DNA of 64,000 nucleotides. Source: Bacteroidales bacterium (GTDB taxonomy: Bacteria > Bacteroidota > Bacteroidia > Bacteroidales > UBA932). The notes beneath the pieces are model-generated. The model was not told where the DNA came from, did no database searches, and saw nothing but the letters and a program-made list of their open reading frames with translations. The stretch lies in the NCBI GenBank assembly GCA_016286385.1, contig JAEESO010000011.1, forward strand, positions 1 through 64,000. The letters are read 5' to 3'. Shown here piece after piece: positions 7,612 through 15,528 of this stretch. The translations under genes were made by a program, and so were the position numbers. Positions within the stretch are counted from its first letter, which is position 1, and each line of letters begins with the position of its first letter.

Positions 7612-9582
7612 TCAAAAGGTTTCGTCGTCTTTGTTGAGCCCGTAACGCTGTATAAGGACGTAGATCTCAGGGTCGAGGTTCCCGCGGAAGACATAGGAGC
7701 GGTCATCCCGGCAGGCGCGGAGATAGTTCTCCACGGCCTTCCCGTCGTCCCCGGCACGGGCATATAGGAGTGCCAGCATGTAACTCACCTGGGGAGTCCT
7801 CGGGAGCTCCTGGAGGATAGCCATCGCGGAGGCGTTGTAGTCAAGGGACACGTAGGCAATGGCCGTGTTGTAGTCGCGGTAATCCCGAAGGCAGGTGAGC
7901 GCCTTCTCGTATTCCCTCTCCTGGAGGAGCCTCACGCCCCTCATATAGGCTGTGTCAAGCTCCGTGGTGTGGACCGTGTCCTTCACCATCCCTTTCCGGT
8001 GGAGGAAGAAATCGAACTTCACGGTCCTCAGGCGGGGATAGAGGTTCTCCCTCATATAGCGGTACCAGGGCTCCGCCTGCATCCCCCTCTCGCGCTCATC
8101 CACATCGGCGGTCTCCAGGTGACGTATGAAAGAGAGCTTGTCCTGGGAAGTCATCACCGTGTCCTCATCCACGAGGACGCCAAGGTAGGGCCAGTTCTCG
8201 CCGCTGGAGCGGGAGAGGAAAGGGATGGAGATAGGAATGGAAGCGTTATGGCCGATGGATTCCCTGCCGGAATCGTCCACGCTCACGGAGAAGGAGTTCC
8301 TCTTGACGGAGTCCCTCCAGTTGCGGATATAATTGTCAAAATATGTTGCCACCGAGGCAGCCCTTCTTTCAGCAAGGGCCCCGTTGGACTTCACGGTGCC
8401 TTCAGGGGAGGCCGATGCACTTATCACTATGCTGTCAAGGTCGAAGGAGGTGTTCTGGAGGAGTTCCAGGATATTCCCCCTGATACGTCCCATCTCCGTG
8501 GCGTTATGGCCGAGGGAGAGGTCAATGTCGCTGCTCCCGCTGGCGAAGTCCACATAGCAGGCGGTGTTTGCTGCTGCCTTCCTCTCAAGGACACGGGTGA
8601 GATACCTCTCACGGGTATCCACAAATGCCGACAGGGAACTGATGTAGAAGGTAAGGGGCTCGGAGCGTGGCATGGTGTAGAGGTGCCGCTCTTGCTCGAA
8701 TATATCCCCGGAAAGGACTATGTCCACCTTACGGAGCTTCGGACGTGTCCTTATACTCTGGGTATACTGGTAGACGAAATTCCCGTCTATGTCCCTGAGG
8801 ACGGTATCAAGGCGTATCCCTTCGGTCACGATGGGTGCCTTGACGTACTCCTGGAACTTGGCTCCGCGCTGGTGCCACTTCCTCTCGTGGTAGTACCTCC
8901 GGTGCCAGAAGGTGTAATGCCTTATGGCATCGGCCTCCGTAGGCCCGAAGAGGGAATGGAAGGCGGTCTCGGAGACGAACGAGGTGTCATTCTTGTACTT
9001 ATAGAGTTCAGGCAGGTTACGGGCAATCCATATATTGAGGTTCCTCCAGTCCACGAAGGCCGTGGTGTCCGTTATGATGGATCGTATATACCTGTCATAG
9101 AGCTCGTAGCCCCGTAACTGCCGGGATCGGAACTCGCTCCCCGTGATGATGACGGGTTCCAGCCTCACGCTGTCCTCCAGGATGAACATGTCCGGGTAGA
9201 ACTGGAGCTGCCAGCGGGTGTCCATCATCTCCTGAGGTACTATGACCTCAAATCTCAGGTCCACCCGTCCGTGCCTCTCGGCAACGTTTCGGAACCTCGC
9301 AGTGATGACCGCCGCGTTGATCACGTCGTGCGCCACCATCTCCCCGGACTCCTCGTCCCTGACGGCTTTCATCAGAAGGAGGGTCTCCCCGTTCTCACCG
9401 GTCACGGTGATGGTGTCCCGGGGGGCTGAGGCGATGACCTTCCGCTCCTCGGCAACTTCATTTCTGGACAAGGCAAGGCTTGCGGAGAGATGTTGACTAT
9501 GAAGTGATTGAATTTTTTTAGTCTCTCCGCAACTCCCTGCCAGAATGAGAAACAAAAGTATGATGATGAAAGGTTTCTTCAT
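7612..9582 (-). CDS. OmpA-like lipoprotein of fimbrial clusters (DUF3868-type)
   Basis: 656 residues with signal peptide and lipobox AGSC. The N-terminal half is a beta-rich region with conserved Trp, Arg and Tyr. Residues about 345-430 form an OmpA-like peptidoglycan-binding domain (YVDFASGSSDID, later ALAERRAASVATYFDN). The C-terminal 110 residues read as TPR-like helices (REYEKALTCLRDY, QVSYMLALLYARAG). In Bacteroides loci such proteins sit next to DUF3575 genes at the head of fimbrial operons and probably tie the assembly to the cell wall. DUF3868 membership is from recollection of locus layout. Confidence 0.75.
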   Translation of the reverse strand: MKKPFIIILLFLILAGSCGETKKIQSLHSQHLSASLALSRNEVAEERKVIASAPRDTITVTGENGETLLLMKAVRDEESGEMVAHDVINAAVITARFRNVAERHGRVDLRFEVIVPQEMMDTRWQLQFYPDMFILEDSVRLEPVIITGSEFRSRQLRGYELYDRYIRSIITDTTAFVDWRNLNIWIARNLPELYKYKNDTSFVSETAFHSLFGPTEADAIRHYTFWHRRYYHERKWHQRGAKFQEYVKAPIVTEGIRLDTVLRDIDGNFVYQYTQSIRTRPKLRKVDIVLSGDIFEQERHLYTMPRSEPLTFYISSLSAFVDTRERYLTRVLERKAAANTACYVDFASGSSDIDLSLGHNATEMGRIRGNILELLQNTSFDLDSIVISASASPEGTVKSNGALAERRAASVATYFDNYIRNWRDSVKRNSFSVSVDDSGRESIGHNASIPISIPFLSRSSGENWPYLGVLVDEDTVMTSQDKLSFIRHLETADVDERERGMQAEPWYRYMRENLYPRLRTVKFDFFLHRKGMVKDTVHTTELDTAYMRGVRLLQEREYEKALTCLRDYRDYNTAIAYVSLDYNASAMAILQELPRTPQVSYMLALLYARAGDDGKAVENYLRACRDDRSYVFRGNLDPEIYVLIQRYGLNKDDETF

Positions 9583-9593
9583 GGCACCGGATT

Positions 9594-10154
9594 CTAGAAG
9601 ATCAGTTGTATTGCAATCCTGGCATCCGGAAGGATAAATGCCTTTCCACCCTGCTCCGTCCTTACCCCGCAGAGGGGACAGGCATAACGGGTGTAGCGCT
9701 TGTAGCCTCCCCAGAACCCCACCCCGAGGTCCAGGTTCCAGAACTCATTGAGCATTATGGAGTAGCCGCCGTAGGCTCCCGCGCCCCATGCGTCGCCCTC
9801 CTCGGCCTCCCGGCTCCAGATGCCGCCTATGTTGTAGACGCTGTAACGGGCGTCACCTCCCGCCCACCAGCCGGAGTAGACGTGCCAGGGCCACCAGCGG
9901 GCCCCGGCCCAGTATGAGTTCTGGCGGGCCTCAAACTGCGTGTCCCTGTCCCCGGCCCTGAAGGTCCAGGGGTTGAGCTCAGCCCCTACGTGGACGGAGA
10001 CATGCTGGGAGACGGCGATGGACGCCTCGGCGTTGATGGTCCCAAGTGAGAGCCAGTCCACGGCGTTGGTCCCCACGGCAAAGCGCTGGGCCCATGATTC
10101 CGTGCCGCCATAAAGAACGGCGGCTGCAATAAGGAATATGCGTATCCTTTTCAT
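9594..10154 (-). CDS. DUF3575-family outer-membrane protein, first gene of fimbrial operon
   Basis: 186 residues with a signal peptide ending SWAQ. The mature part is a small beta-barrel with many aromatic residues (WWPWHVYSGWW, WNLDLGVGFWGGYKRYTRY) and one cysteine pair CPLCG. DUF3575 proteins are found at the head of Mfa-type fimbrial operons next to the OmpA-like lipoprotein, 11 bp downstream here. Probably part of the assembly or anchoring machinery in the outer membrane. Expression is likely controlled through the inverted repeat at 10208-10279. Confidence 0.8.
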   Translation of the reverse strand: MKRIRIFLIAAAVLYGGTESWAQRFAVGTNAVDWLSLGTINAEASIAVSQHVSVHVGAELNPWTFRAGDRDTQFEARQNSYWAGARWWPWHVYSGWWAGGDARYSVYNIGGIWSREAEEGDAWGAGAYGGYSIMLNEFWNLDLGVGFWGGYKRYTRYACPLCGVRTEQGGKAFILPDARIAIQLIF

Positions 10155-10207
10155 TCCTTTTTCGTTTTGCTGGCAAAGGAATGAATAAAAAACTGCATGG
10201 AAAAGAT

Positions 10208-10279
10208 GAAACGTTTCATTTTAAAGCCCCTGTAACCTTCTGGAAATCAGTTAGTTACAGGGGTGAAATGAAACGTTTC
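10208..10279. promoter_or_regulatory. 72-bp inverted repeat with two GAAACGTTTC palindromes, upstream of the fimbrial operon
   Basis: The left arm (10208-10236) is GAAACGTTTC, ATTTTAAAG, CCCCTGTAAC. The right arm (10254-10279), read on the other strand, is GAAACGTTTC, ATTTCA, CCCCTGTAAC. The arms differ only by a short spacer change and flank 17 bp. Each arm holds a 10-bp palindrome with a central CG, as in LacI-family operators. A weak -7 element (TTCCTTTG on the minus strand, 10174-10181) lies downstream. The whole is a likely operator pair or attenuating hairpin for the fimbrial operon. Confidence 0.6.
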
Positions 10280-10332
10280 CCACAGGAAAACGGGGAAGTC
10301 TTTGAGTATCAGGCGTTTAGGCCTTCAAAAAC

Positions 10333-11232
10333 TTACAGAATATTCATGGATTGCTCACGAATTTTTTCAAGTTCGTCCTTCATTTTTACCACCAGTTGCT
10401 GGATTCCGGCGTGATTTGCCTTGGATCCGGTTGTGTTTATCTCACGTCCCATCTCCTGGATGATGAACCCAAGCTTTTTGCCGGGGTAGGGCTCGGAGTC
10501 TATCACTTCCATGAAATATTTGCAGTGCTGCCTGAGGCGGACTTTCTCCTCATTTATGTCGTATTTCTCAAGGTAGAAGATCATCTCCTGCTCAAAGCGG
10601 GATGGATCGGCCTTTACCTCAAGGTCCTGCATTGCCTTTGAAAGTTTTTCCCTGACGGCGGCAATGCGTTCTCCCTCAAGGGCTTCCACTTCTTTATAAT
10701 AGGAGAGAATGAGGTCCACGCGGGAGGTAACATCGGCATAGAGGGCCTTGCCTTCCGTTGCCCTGTAGGCGCATATGTGCTCAAGGGCTTCCTTGATTCC
10801 GGCTTCCACGAGGGGCCAGTTCTCCGGGGTTATAACATCGGCCTTCTTTGCGTCCACTACGTCCGGGAGACGGAGGATGCCGCTTGCCAGGATGCTCCCG
10901 ACGCCGGGATCCTTGAGGAAGGTTTTGGTGAAGACGGTCTCTGCGTCCATGGCTTTCACTACGCTGCGCCAGTAACTGTGGAAGACCTCTGGATTGATCT
11001 GATGGGCCGATTCTTCCCCGCCGGCTTCCCAGTTCAGGAACAGGTCTATGGTGCCGCGGACAAGGGCATCTCCCAGCATCTTCCTTACTACAAGGTCCTT
11101 ATCCTTTGGAAGGAGGGAACTCTTGATGTTGATGTCGGCGCTCTTTGAGTTCAGCGCGCGTATCTCTACGGTGAGTTTTCCTCCCGTAAGGAGGACTTCG
11201 GCCTTACCGTAGCCGGTCATGGACTGAATCAT
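10333..11232 (-). CDS. yicC: YicC/YloC-family endoribonuclease
   Basis: 299 residues, full length for the family. Start MIQSMTGYGKA matches the conserved N-terminus, and the end carries KKLGFIIQEMGREINTTGSKAN, the family's C-terminal signature. The family degrades RNA in the cytoplasm and was first known as a stress-induced protein of unknown role. It lies alone on the minus strand, divergent from the aspartokinase-like gene with overlapping promoters. It is upstream of the fimbrial operon but separated by 178 bp holding its own regulatory palindromes. Confidence 0.92.
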   Translation of the reverse strand: MIQSMTGYGKAEVLLTGGKLTVEIRALNSKSADINIKSSLLPKDKDLVVRKMLGDALVRGTIDLFLNWEAGGEESAHQINPEVFHSYWRSVVKAMDAETVFTKTFLKDPGVGSILASGILRLPDVVDAKKADVITPENWPLVEAGIKEALEHICAYRATEGKALYADVTSRVDLILSYYKEVEALEGERIAAVREKLSKAMQDLEVKADPSRFEQEMIFYLEKYDINEEKVRLRQHCKYFMEVIDSEPYPGKKLGFIIQEMGREINTTGSKANHAGIQQLVVKMKDELEKIREQSMNIL

Positions 11233-11251
11233 GATTTTGCTGTTTTGAGTG

Positions 11252-11279
11252 CAAATATAGCTTTTTTTCCTTATATTTG
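11252..11279. promoter_or_regulatory. divergent -7 promoter elements
   Basis: TATATTTG occurs on the plus strand at 11272-11279 and on the minus strand at 11252-11259. They fit the TAnnTTTG -7 element for the aspartokinase-like gene and yicC respectively. The -33 elements are weak. Confidence 0.5.
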
Positions 11280-11322
11280 TAAGTCTGAAGTAGTTGAAAA
11301 CAGATATACCAAATTATAGACT

Positions 11323-12561
11323 ATGATAGTAAGGTCCTTCTATCTCAAGAAGCAGTTTGCAAGCCGTATTGCAGCCCTTTGTACGGAAGACGTAATTGCA
11401 GTCATCCGTCCGGAAAGGGCCATCGAGTCCCTGTTCTCAGAGGCCATCAGCGTTACCATAGACAGGAAAAAGAACGCATCGGCCCAGATGGAGTCCATCA
11501 AGGAGTATTTCTACTCCCTGGAAGAGGCCCCAGCATACCGTGAAAAGGTGGATACAATCCTTGAAACCGTATCCGGTTACCTCAGGGAGGCTATGTATGT
11601 GCAGACGGAGCGGGGTGCCATCCAGGATTATGTCATGGCAAAATGCGCGCGCCTGTGTGCGGAGGCTATCGGCACAAAGGCCCACGGGAGGCTCCTTGAC
11701 GGAACAGAACTCATGATCTGCCACTCTGTCCAGCATTTTGACTGGCAGCAGTCCCAGGCCCAGATCCGTGAGCGCTGCGTGCCCGGCCAGATCATCCCCG
11801 GCGGCTATGGAAGGCTCACAACTGGTTATATAGTGAGGGTAGGGAAGGACGGTGCCCATCTTATGGCATCACTTATAGGCGCCACACTTGAGGCAGAGTC
11901 CATAGAGTTCTATGTAGACGGCAGGGCTTTCCAGTCAGAGGCTGCCATGACTTATGACGAGGCTGCCCACTACTGCTCCCAGGAGCACGCCGCCTTTGCG
12001 TCATCGGCCGTGTGGCCCGCAAAGAATGCCGGCATCCCCATTGTGGTGAAGGATATTACGGATCCTTCATTTGAAGGAACTCTGATCTCCAGTAATTCTT
12101 CCCACTCTACGGCCGTCATTGCCGACAAAGACCTTGACCTTATCACCGTTTACGGAACCGGTCTTCTTGGCCGCGTAGGTATGTCAGGGGCTATTTTCTC
12201 CTGCCTTGCCCAGGCTCACGTGAACGTGCGTTTCATAGCCCAGACTTCATCCGAATACAGCATCTCCTTTGCTGTGAAAAGCGCAGAGAAAGACCGCTGC
12301 GTGTATGCCATCCAAAGCCTTTTCAAAGATAACCCCCTGCTTCCCCTGGAGGATGTAGTGGTGGCCAATCAGGAGGTTGGAATTGTGACAGTCTTTGGAA
12401 GCCGCATGAGAAACCTTCCCGGAACATCGGCCTCAATCTATAATAAGGTGGGACAGGCCGGCATCAACATCATTGCATCGGCCCAGGGCGGCGAGGAGCT
12501 CTCAATCTCCCTGGTTGTGAAAGCTGCCGATGTAGAGAAGGCCGCGTCGCTGCTGCAATAA
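11323..12561 (+). CDS. degenerate aspartokinase-like protein with two ACT domains
   Basis: 412 residues. Residues 100-257 align by eye with the amino acid kinase domain of aspartokinase: GRLTTGY..GKDGAHLMASLIGATLEAESIEFYVDG corresponds to GRLTTLGRGGSDYTAALIAAALGA...TDVDG. The rest of the alignment runs to the GIPIVVKDITDP strand. Residues 270-340 and 350-412 are two ACT domains. The catalytic KFGGTS segment is missing at the N-terminus, and the GRGGSD and TDVDG motifs are altered. It may be a pseudo-enzyme or amino acid sensor rather than a kinase. The gene is intact and has its own promoter and terminator. Confidence 0.7.
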   Translation: MIVRSFYLKKQFASRIAALCTEDVIAVIRPERAIESLFSEAISVTIDRKKNASAQMESIKEYFYSLEEAPAYREKVDTILETVSGYLREAMYVQTERGAIQDYVMAKCARLCAEAIGTKAHGRLLDGTELMICHSVQHFDWQQSQAQIRERCVPGQIIPGGYGRLTTGYIVRVGKDGAHLMASLIGATLEAESIEFYVDGRAFQSEAAMTYDEAAHYCSQEHAAFASSAVWPAKNAGIPIVVKDITDPSFEGTLISSNSSHSTAVIADKDLDLITVYGTGLLGRVGMSGAIFSCLAQAHVNVRFIAQTSSEYSISFAVKSAEKDRCVYAIQSLFKDNPLLPLEDVVVANQEVGIVTVFGSRMRNLPGTSASIYNKVGQAGINIIASAQGGEELSISLVVKAADVEKAASLLQ

Positions 12562-12588
12562 AAAAAGAGGCGTTTGCCTCTTTTTTTA
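12561..12588. terminator. bidirectional intrinsic terminator
   Basis: AAAAAAGAGGC (12561-12571) pairs with GCCTCTTTTTT (12576-12586) around a GTTT loop, with T tracts on both strands. It separates two convergent genes and overlaps the stop codon of the minus-strand gene (12586-12588). Confidence 0.9.
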
Positions 12589-13776
12589 TTTTATGATACC
12601 TTCTTCCTTGAACACCTTGGTGAGAGCTTCAACGGCCCTGTCAACCTGTTCACGGGTGTGTGTGGCCATGAGGGAGAAGCGGATGAGGGTGTCCTGAGGG
12701 GCGCATGCCGGCGGGATCACGGAGTTGATGAAAACTCCCTCGTCAAATGCACGCTTAGTAACGATGAAGGTTTTCTCAAGGTCACGCACATAAAGCGGGA
12801 TGATGGGGCTCTCAGTCTCTCCAATCTCGAAGCCTTCCTCCTTGAAGCGGCGGAGGGCATAATTTGTTACGTCCCAGAGCTTTGTGATGCGCTCCGGCTC
12901 CTTCTGGATTATGTGAAGGGCTTCCAGGGCCGATGCTGTAGCGGCGGGGGTGTCGCTGGCCTGGAAGATATAAGTACGGGCACTGTGACGGAGCCAGTTG
13001 ATGATGACGCTGTCGGCGGCAATGAAGCCTCCGATGGCGGCAAGGCTCTTGGAGAAGGTGCCCATTATAAGGTCAATCTCATTGGTAAGGTTGAAGTGGT
13101 TACACACGCCGCGGCCCTGTTTGCCGAAAACGCCAAGTCCGTGGGCTTCGTCCACCATGATCACCACGTTGTCGTACTTGTGCTTGAGTTCCACAATCTC
13201 AGGGAGTTTGGCAAGGTCTCCTTCCATTGAGAAAACGCCGTCCACCACGATGAGCTTTACAGACTGCTTGGGGCAGCGCCTGAGGCACCTCTCGAGGTCC
13301 TTCATATCGTTGTGCTTGTAGTGGAGGCTCTTAGCAAAGCTGAGACGACGGCCGTCCACGATTGAGGCATGGTCACGGTCATCGCAGATGATGAAATCGT
13401 CCTTTGTGAGGAGCTGGGGGATGACGCCGCTGTTTACGGTGAAGCCGGTAGAGAATACCAGGGCCTCGTCCTTCCCCACAAACTCTGCGAGCTCTTTCTC
13501 AAGCTGTACGTGGATGTCAAGGGTGCCGTTGAGGAAACGGGAGCCGGCGCAGCCTGAGCCGTATTTCTTGAGGGCCTCGATGCCTGCGTTTATGACGCGC
13601 TCATCTCCTGTAAGACCTGTATATGCGTTGGAACCGAACATCATGATCTTGTGACCGTCCATGGTTACCTCGGTTCCCTGTTTGGATGTTATCTGGCGGA
13701 AGTAGGGATAGATGCCCTTCTCCATCATCTTCTGGGGAAGGTCATATTTTGCCAGTCTGGCGTGTAAAAGTCCCAT
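12586..13776 (-). CDS. spt: serine palmitoyltransferase
   Basis: 396 residues, an alpha-oxoamine synthase of PLP fold type I. It condenses L-serine with a fatty acyl-CoA to 3-ketosphinganine, the first step of sphingolipid synthesis, which is characteristic of Bacteroidota. The sequence follows the Sphingobacterium enzyme closely: FGSNAYTGLT, GSGCAGSRFLNGTLDIH, DERDHASI-like DDRDHASIVDG, and GTFSKSLAAIGGFIA with the PLP lysine in TFSKS. The SKS motif sets it apart from BioF and from 2-amino-3-ketobutyrate ligase. It is alone on this strand and divergent from glnS. A TAATTTTG -7 element lies at 13810-13817. Confidence 0.9.
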   Translation of the reverse strand: MGLLHARLAKYDLPQKMMEKGIYPYFRQITSKQGTEVTMDGHKIMMFGSNAYTGLTGDERVINAGIEALKKYGSGCAGSRFLNGTLDIHVQLEKELAEFVGKDEALVFSTGFTVNSGVIPQLLTKDDFIICDDRDHASIVDGRRLSFAKSLHYKHNDMKDLERCLRRCPKQSVKLIVVDGVFSMEGDLAKLPEIVELKHKYDNVVIMVDEAHGLGVFGKQGRGVCNHFNLTNEIDLIMGTFSKSLAAIGGFIAADSVIINWLRHSARTYIFQASDTPAATASALEALHIIQKEPERITKLWDVTNYALRRFKEEGFEIGETESPIIPLYVRDLEKTFIVTKRAFDEGVFINSVIPPACAPQDTLIRFSLMATHTREQVDRAVEALTKVFKEEGIIK

Positions 13777-13809
13777 TTTACTGTAGGTTTTGGTTTTGTT
13801 TTAATCGGA

Positions 13810-13866
13810 CAAAATTACTAAAAAAATTTTTAACGGGAAATATGTGCCGATTTTTTAGTAACTTTG
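13810..13866. promoter_or_regulatory. divergent promoter region for spt and glnS
   Basis: A minus-strand TAATTTTG (13810-13817) and a plus-strand TAACTTTG (13859-13866) both match the TAnnTTTG -7 element. No convincing TTG -33 element stands at the usual 19-20 bp for glnS. Confidence 0.45.
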
Positions 13867-13883
13867 GGGGTTAATATAATATT

Positions 13884-15518
13884 ATGGAAGAGCGTAAACT
13901 TAACTTCATTGAAGAAATCATTGAGAAGGACCTCGCAGAGGGTAAGGTAGACTCCATCATAACCCGCTTCCCTCCGGAGCCCAACGGATATCTCCACCTT
14001 GGCCACGCCAAGAGCATCTGCCTCAACTTCGGCCTTGCTCAGAAATACGGCGGCAAAACCAATCTCCGTTATGACGATACAAACCCCACCAAGGAAGACA
14101 CTGAGTATGTAGATTCCATCAAGGAAGATATCAAGTGGCTTGGTTTCCAGTGGGACAAGGAGCTATATGCATCAGATTATTTCGACCAGCTCTATGAATG
14201 GGCGGAGGAACTGATCAAGAGGGGCCTCGCATATGTGGATGACCAGACCCAGGACCAGATAAGGGAAAACCGCGGCACCGTTGACAAGCCCGGTACCCCC
14301 AGTCCCTGGAGAGACCGCAGCGTGGAGGAAAACCTCAGGCTCTTCCGTGAGATGAAAGCCGGAAAGTACGCAGAGGGAGAAAAGGTCCTCCGCGCAAAGA
14401 TAGACATGGCACATCCCAACATGATGTTCCGTGACCCTCTCCTTTACCGCATCAAGTTTGCGCATCATCACCGTACCGGGGACAAGTGGTGCATCTACCC
14501 CATGTATGATTTCACCCACGGTCAGTGTGATTCCATAGAGCATATCACCCACAGTATCTGCACCCTGGAATTCGACGTCCATCGGCCCCTCTATGACTGG
14601 TTCATAGAAACCCTTGGCATCTATCCCAGCCATCAGTATGAGTTTGCCCGCCTCAACCTCACCTATACCCTTATGAGTAAGCGCAAGCTCCTTGAACTTG
14701 TCCAGAAGGGCCTTGTGAGCGGTTGGGACGACCCCCGTATGCCCACCCTCTGCGGTGTGCGCCGCCGTGGCTATACCGCAAACGCCCTCCGCATGTTCTG
14801 TGACAAGATTGGCGTTTCCAAGCGTGATCAGCTCATGGATATCCAGCTCCTTGAGTGGTGCGTAAGGCAGGACCTCAATGAGCGCAGCAACCGCTACATG
14901 GTAGTTCAGGACCCCGTAAAACTCACCATCACCAACTGGCCTGAAGGCAAGGTGGAGTGGTTCGACTGCCCACTCAACCCAGCAGACCCCGAAGGAGCAA
15001 AGCGCAGGGTTCCCTTCACCGGAAACCTCCTCATAGACCGCGCAGATTTCATGGAGGATGCCCCCAAGAAGTTCTTCCGCCTAAAACCTGACGGAGAGGT
15101 CCGCCTCAAATACACTTACATAGTGAAGTGCAATGAGGTTATTAAAGATGAGAACGGGGAAATTGTAGAACTTAAGTGCACCTATGATCCTTCACCGGAA
15201 TACAGGCCGGTCAAGGGCACCATCCACTGGGTAAGCGAAGCCCACGCCAAGGAACTGGAACTGCGTAACTATGACCGCCTGTTCACTCTGGCCGATATGT
15301 CCCAGGTGCCTGAGGACCGTGATTACAAGGACTTCCTCAATCCAGATTCACTCATCATAGGCAAGGGATACGCAGAGCCCGCCCTTCTTGAAGACAAGTC
15401 CGGCATCGCCGTCCAGTTTGAGCGTACCGGTTATTACGTCCTTGACAAGGACTCCACCCCTGAGCACCCCGTCTTTAACAAGACCACCGCTCTCAAAGAC
15501 TCCTACAAACCTGAGTAA
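13884..15518 (+). CDS. glnS: glutaminyl-tRNA synthetase
   Basis: 544 residues, class I synthetase in the cytoplasm, charging tRNA-Gln directly. Signatures: PPEPNGYLHLGHAKS near residue 31 (HIGH motif) and LMSKRKL near residue 265 (KMSKS motif). The glutamate- and glutamine-specific core GDDTNP-like YDDTNPTKED and the C-terminal beta-barrel anticodon domain are present (NLLIDRADFMEDAPKKFFRL). Length matches bacterial GlnRS. Reads into the flippase gene, whose reading frame begins within 11 bp of this stop, so glnS may lead a transcript into the glycan cluster. Confidence 0.97.
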   Translation: MEERKLNFIEEIIEKDLAEGKVDSIITRFPPEPNGYLHLGHAKSICLNFGLAQKYGGKTNLRYDDTNPTKEDTEYVDSIKEDIKWLGFQWDKELYASDYFDQLYEWAEELIKRGLAYVDDQTQDQIRENRGTVDKPGTPSPWRDRSVEENLRLFREMKAGKYAEGEKVLRAKIDMAHPNMMFRDPLLYRIKFAHHHRTGDKWCIYPMYDFTHGQCDSIEHITHSICTLEFDVHRPLYDWFIETLGIYPSHQYEFARLNLTYTLMSKRKLLELVQKGLVSGWDDPRMPTLCGVRRRGYTANALRMFCDKIGVSKRDQLMDIQLLEWCVRQDLNERSNRYMVVQDPVKLTITNWPEGKVEWFDCPLNPADPEGAKRRVPFTGNLLIDRADFMEDAPKKFFRLKPDGEVRLKYTYIVKCNEVIKDENGEIVELKCTYDPSPEYRPVKGTIHWVSEAHAKELELRNYDRLFTLADMSQVPEDRDYKDFLNPDSLIIGKGYAEPALLEDKSGIAVQFERTGYYVLDKDSTPEHPVFNKTTALKDSYKPE

Positions 15519-15528
15519 CGGCGTAAAC

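Noticed and set aside
7969..9117. Plus-strand reading frame of 382 codons opposite the OmpA-like lipoprotein gene
   Set aside because: The minus strand has a signal peptide, lipobox and OmpA-like domain; the other frame is composed of shadow codons.
10208..10279. Invertible promoter (phase variation) for the fimbriae
   Set aside because: Only 17 bp separate the arms, too short to hold a promoter, and no invertase gene is near.
12586..13776. 2-amino-3-ketobutyrate ligase or BioF
   Set aside because: GTFSKSLAAIGGF and the closeness to Sphingobacterium SPT favour serine palmitoyltransferase.
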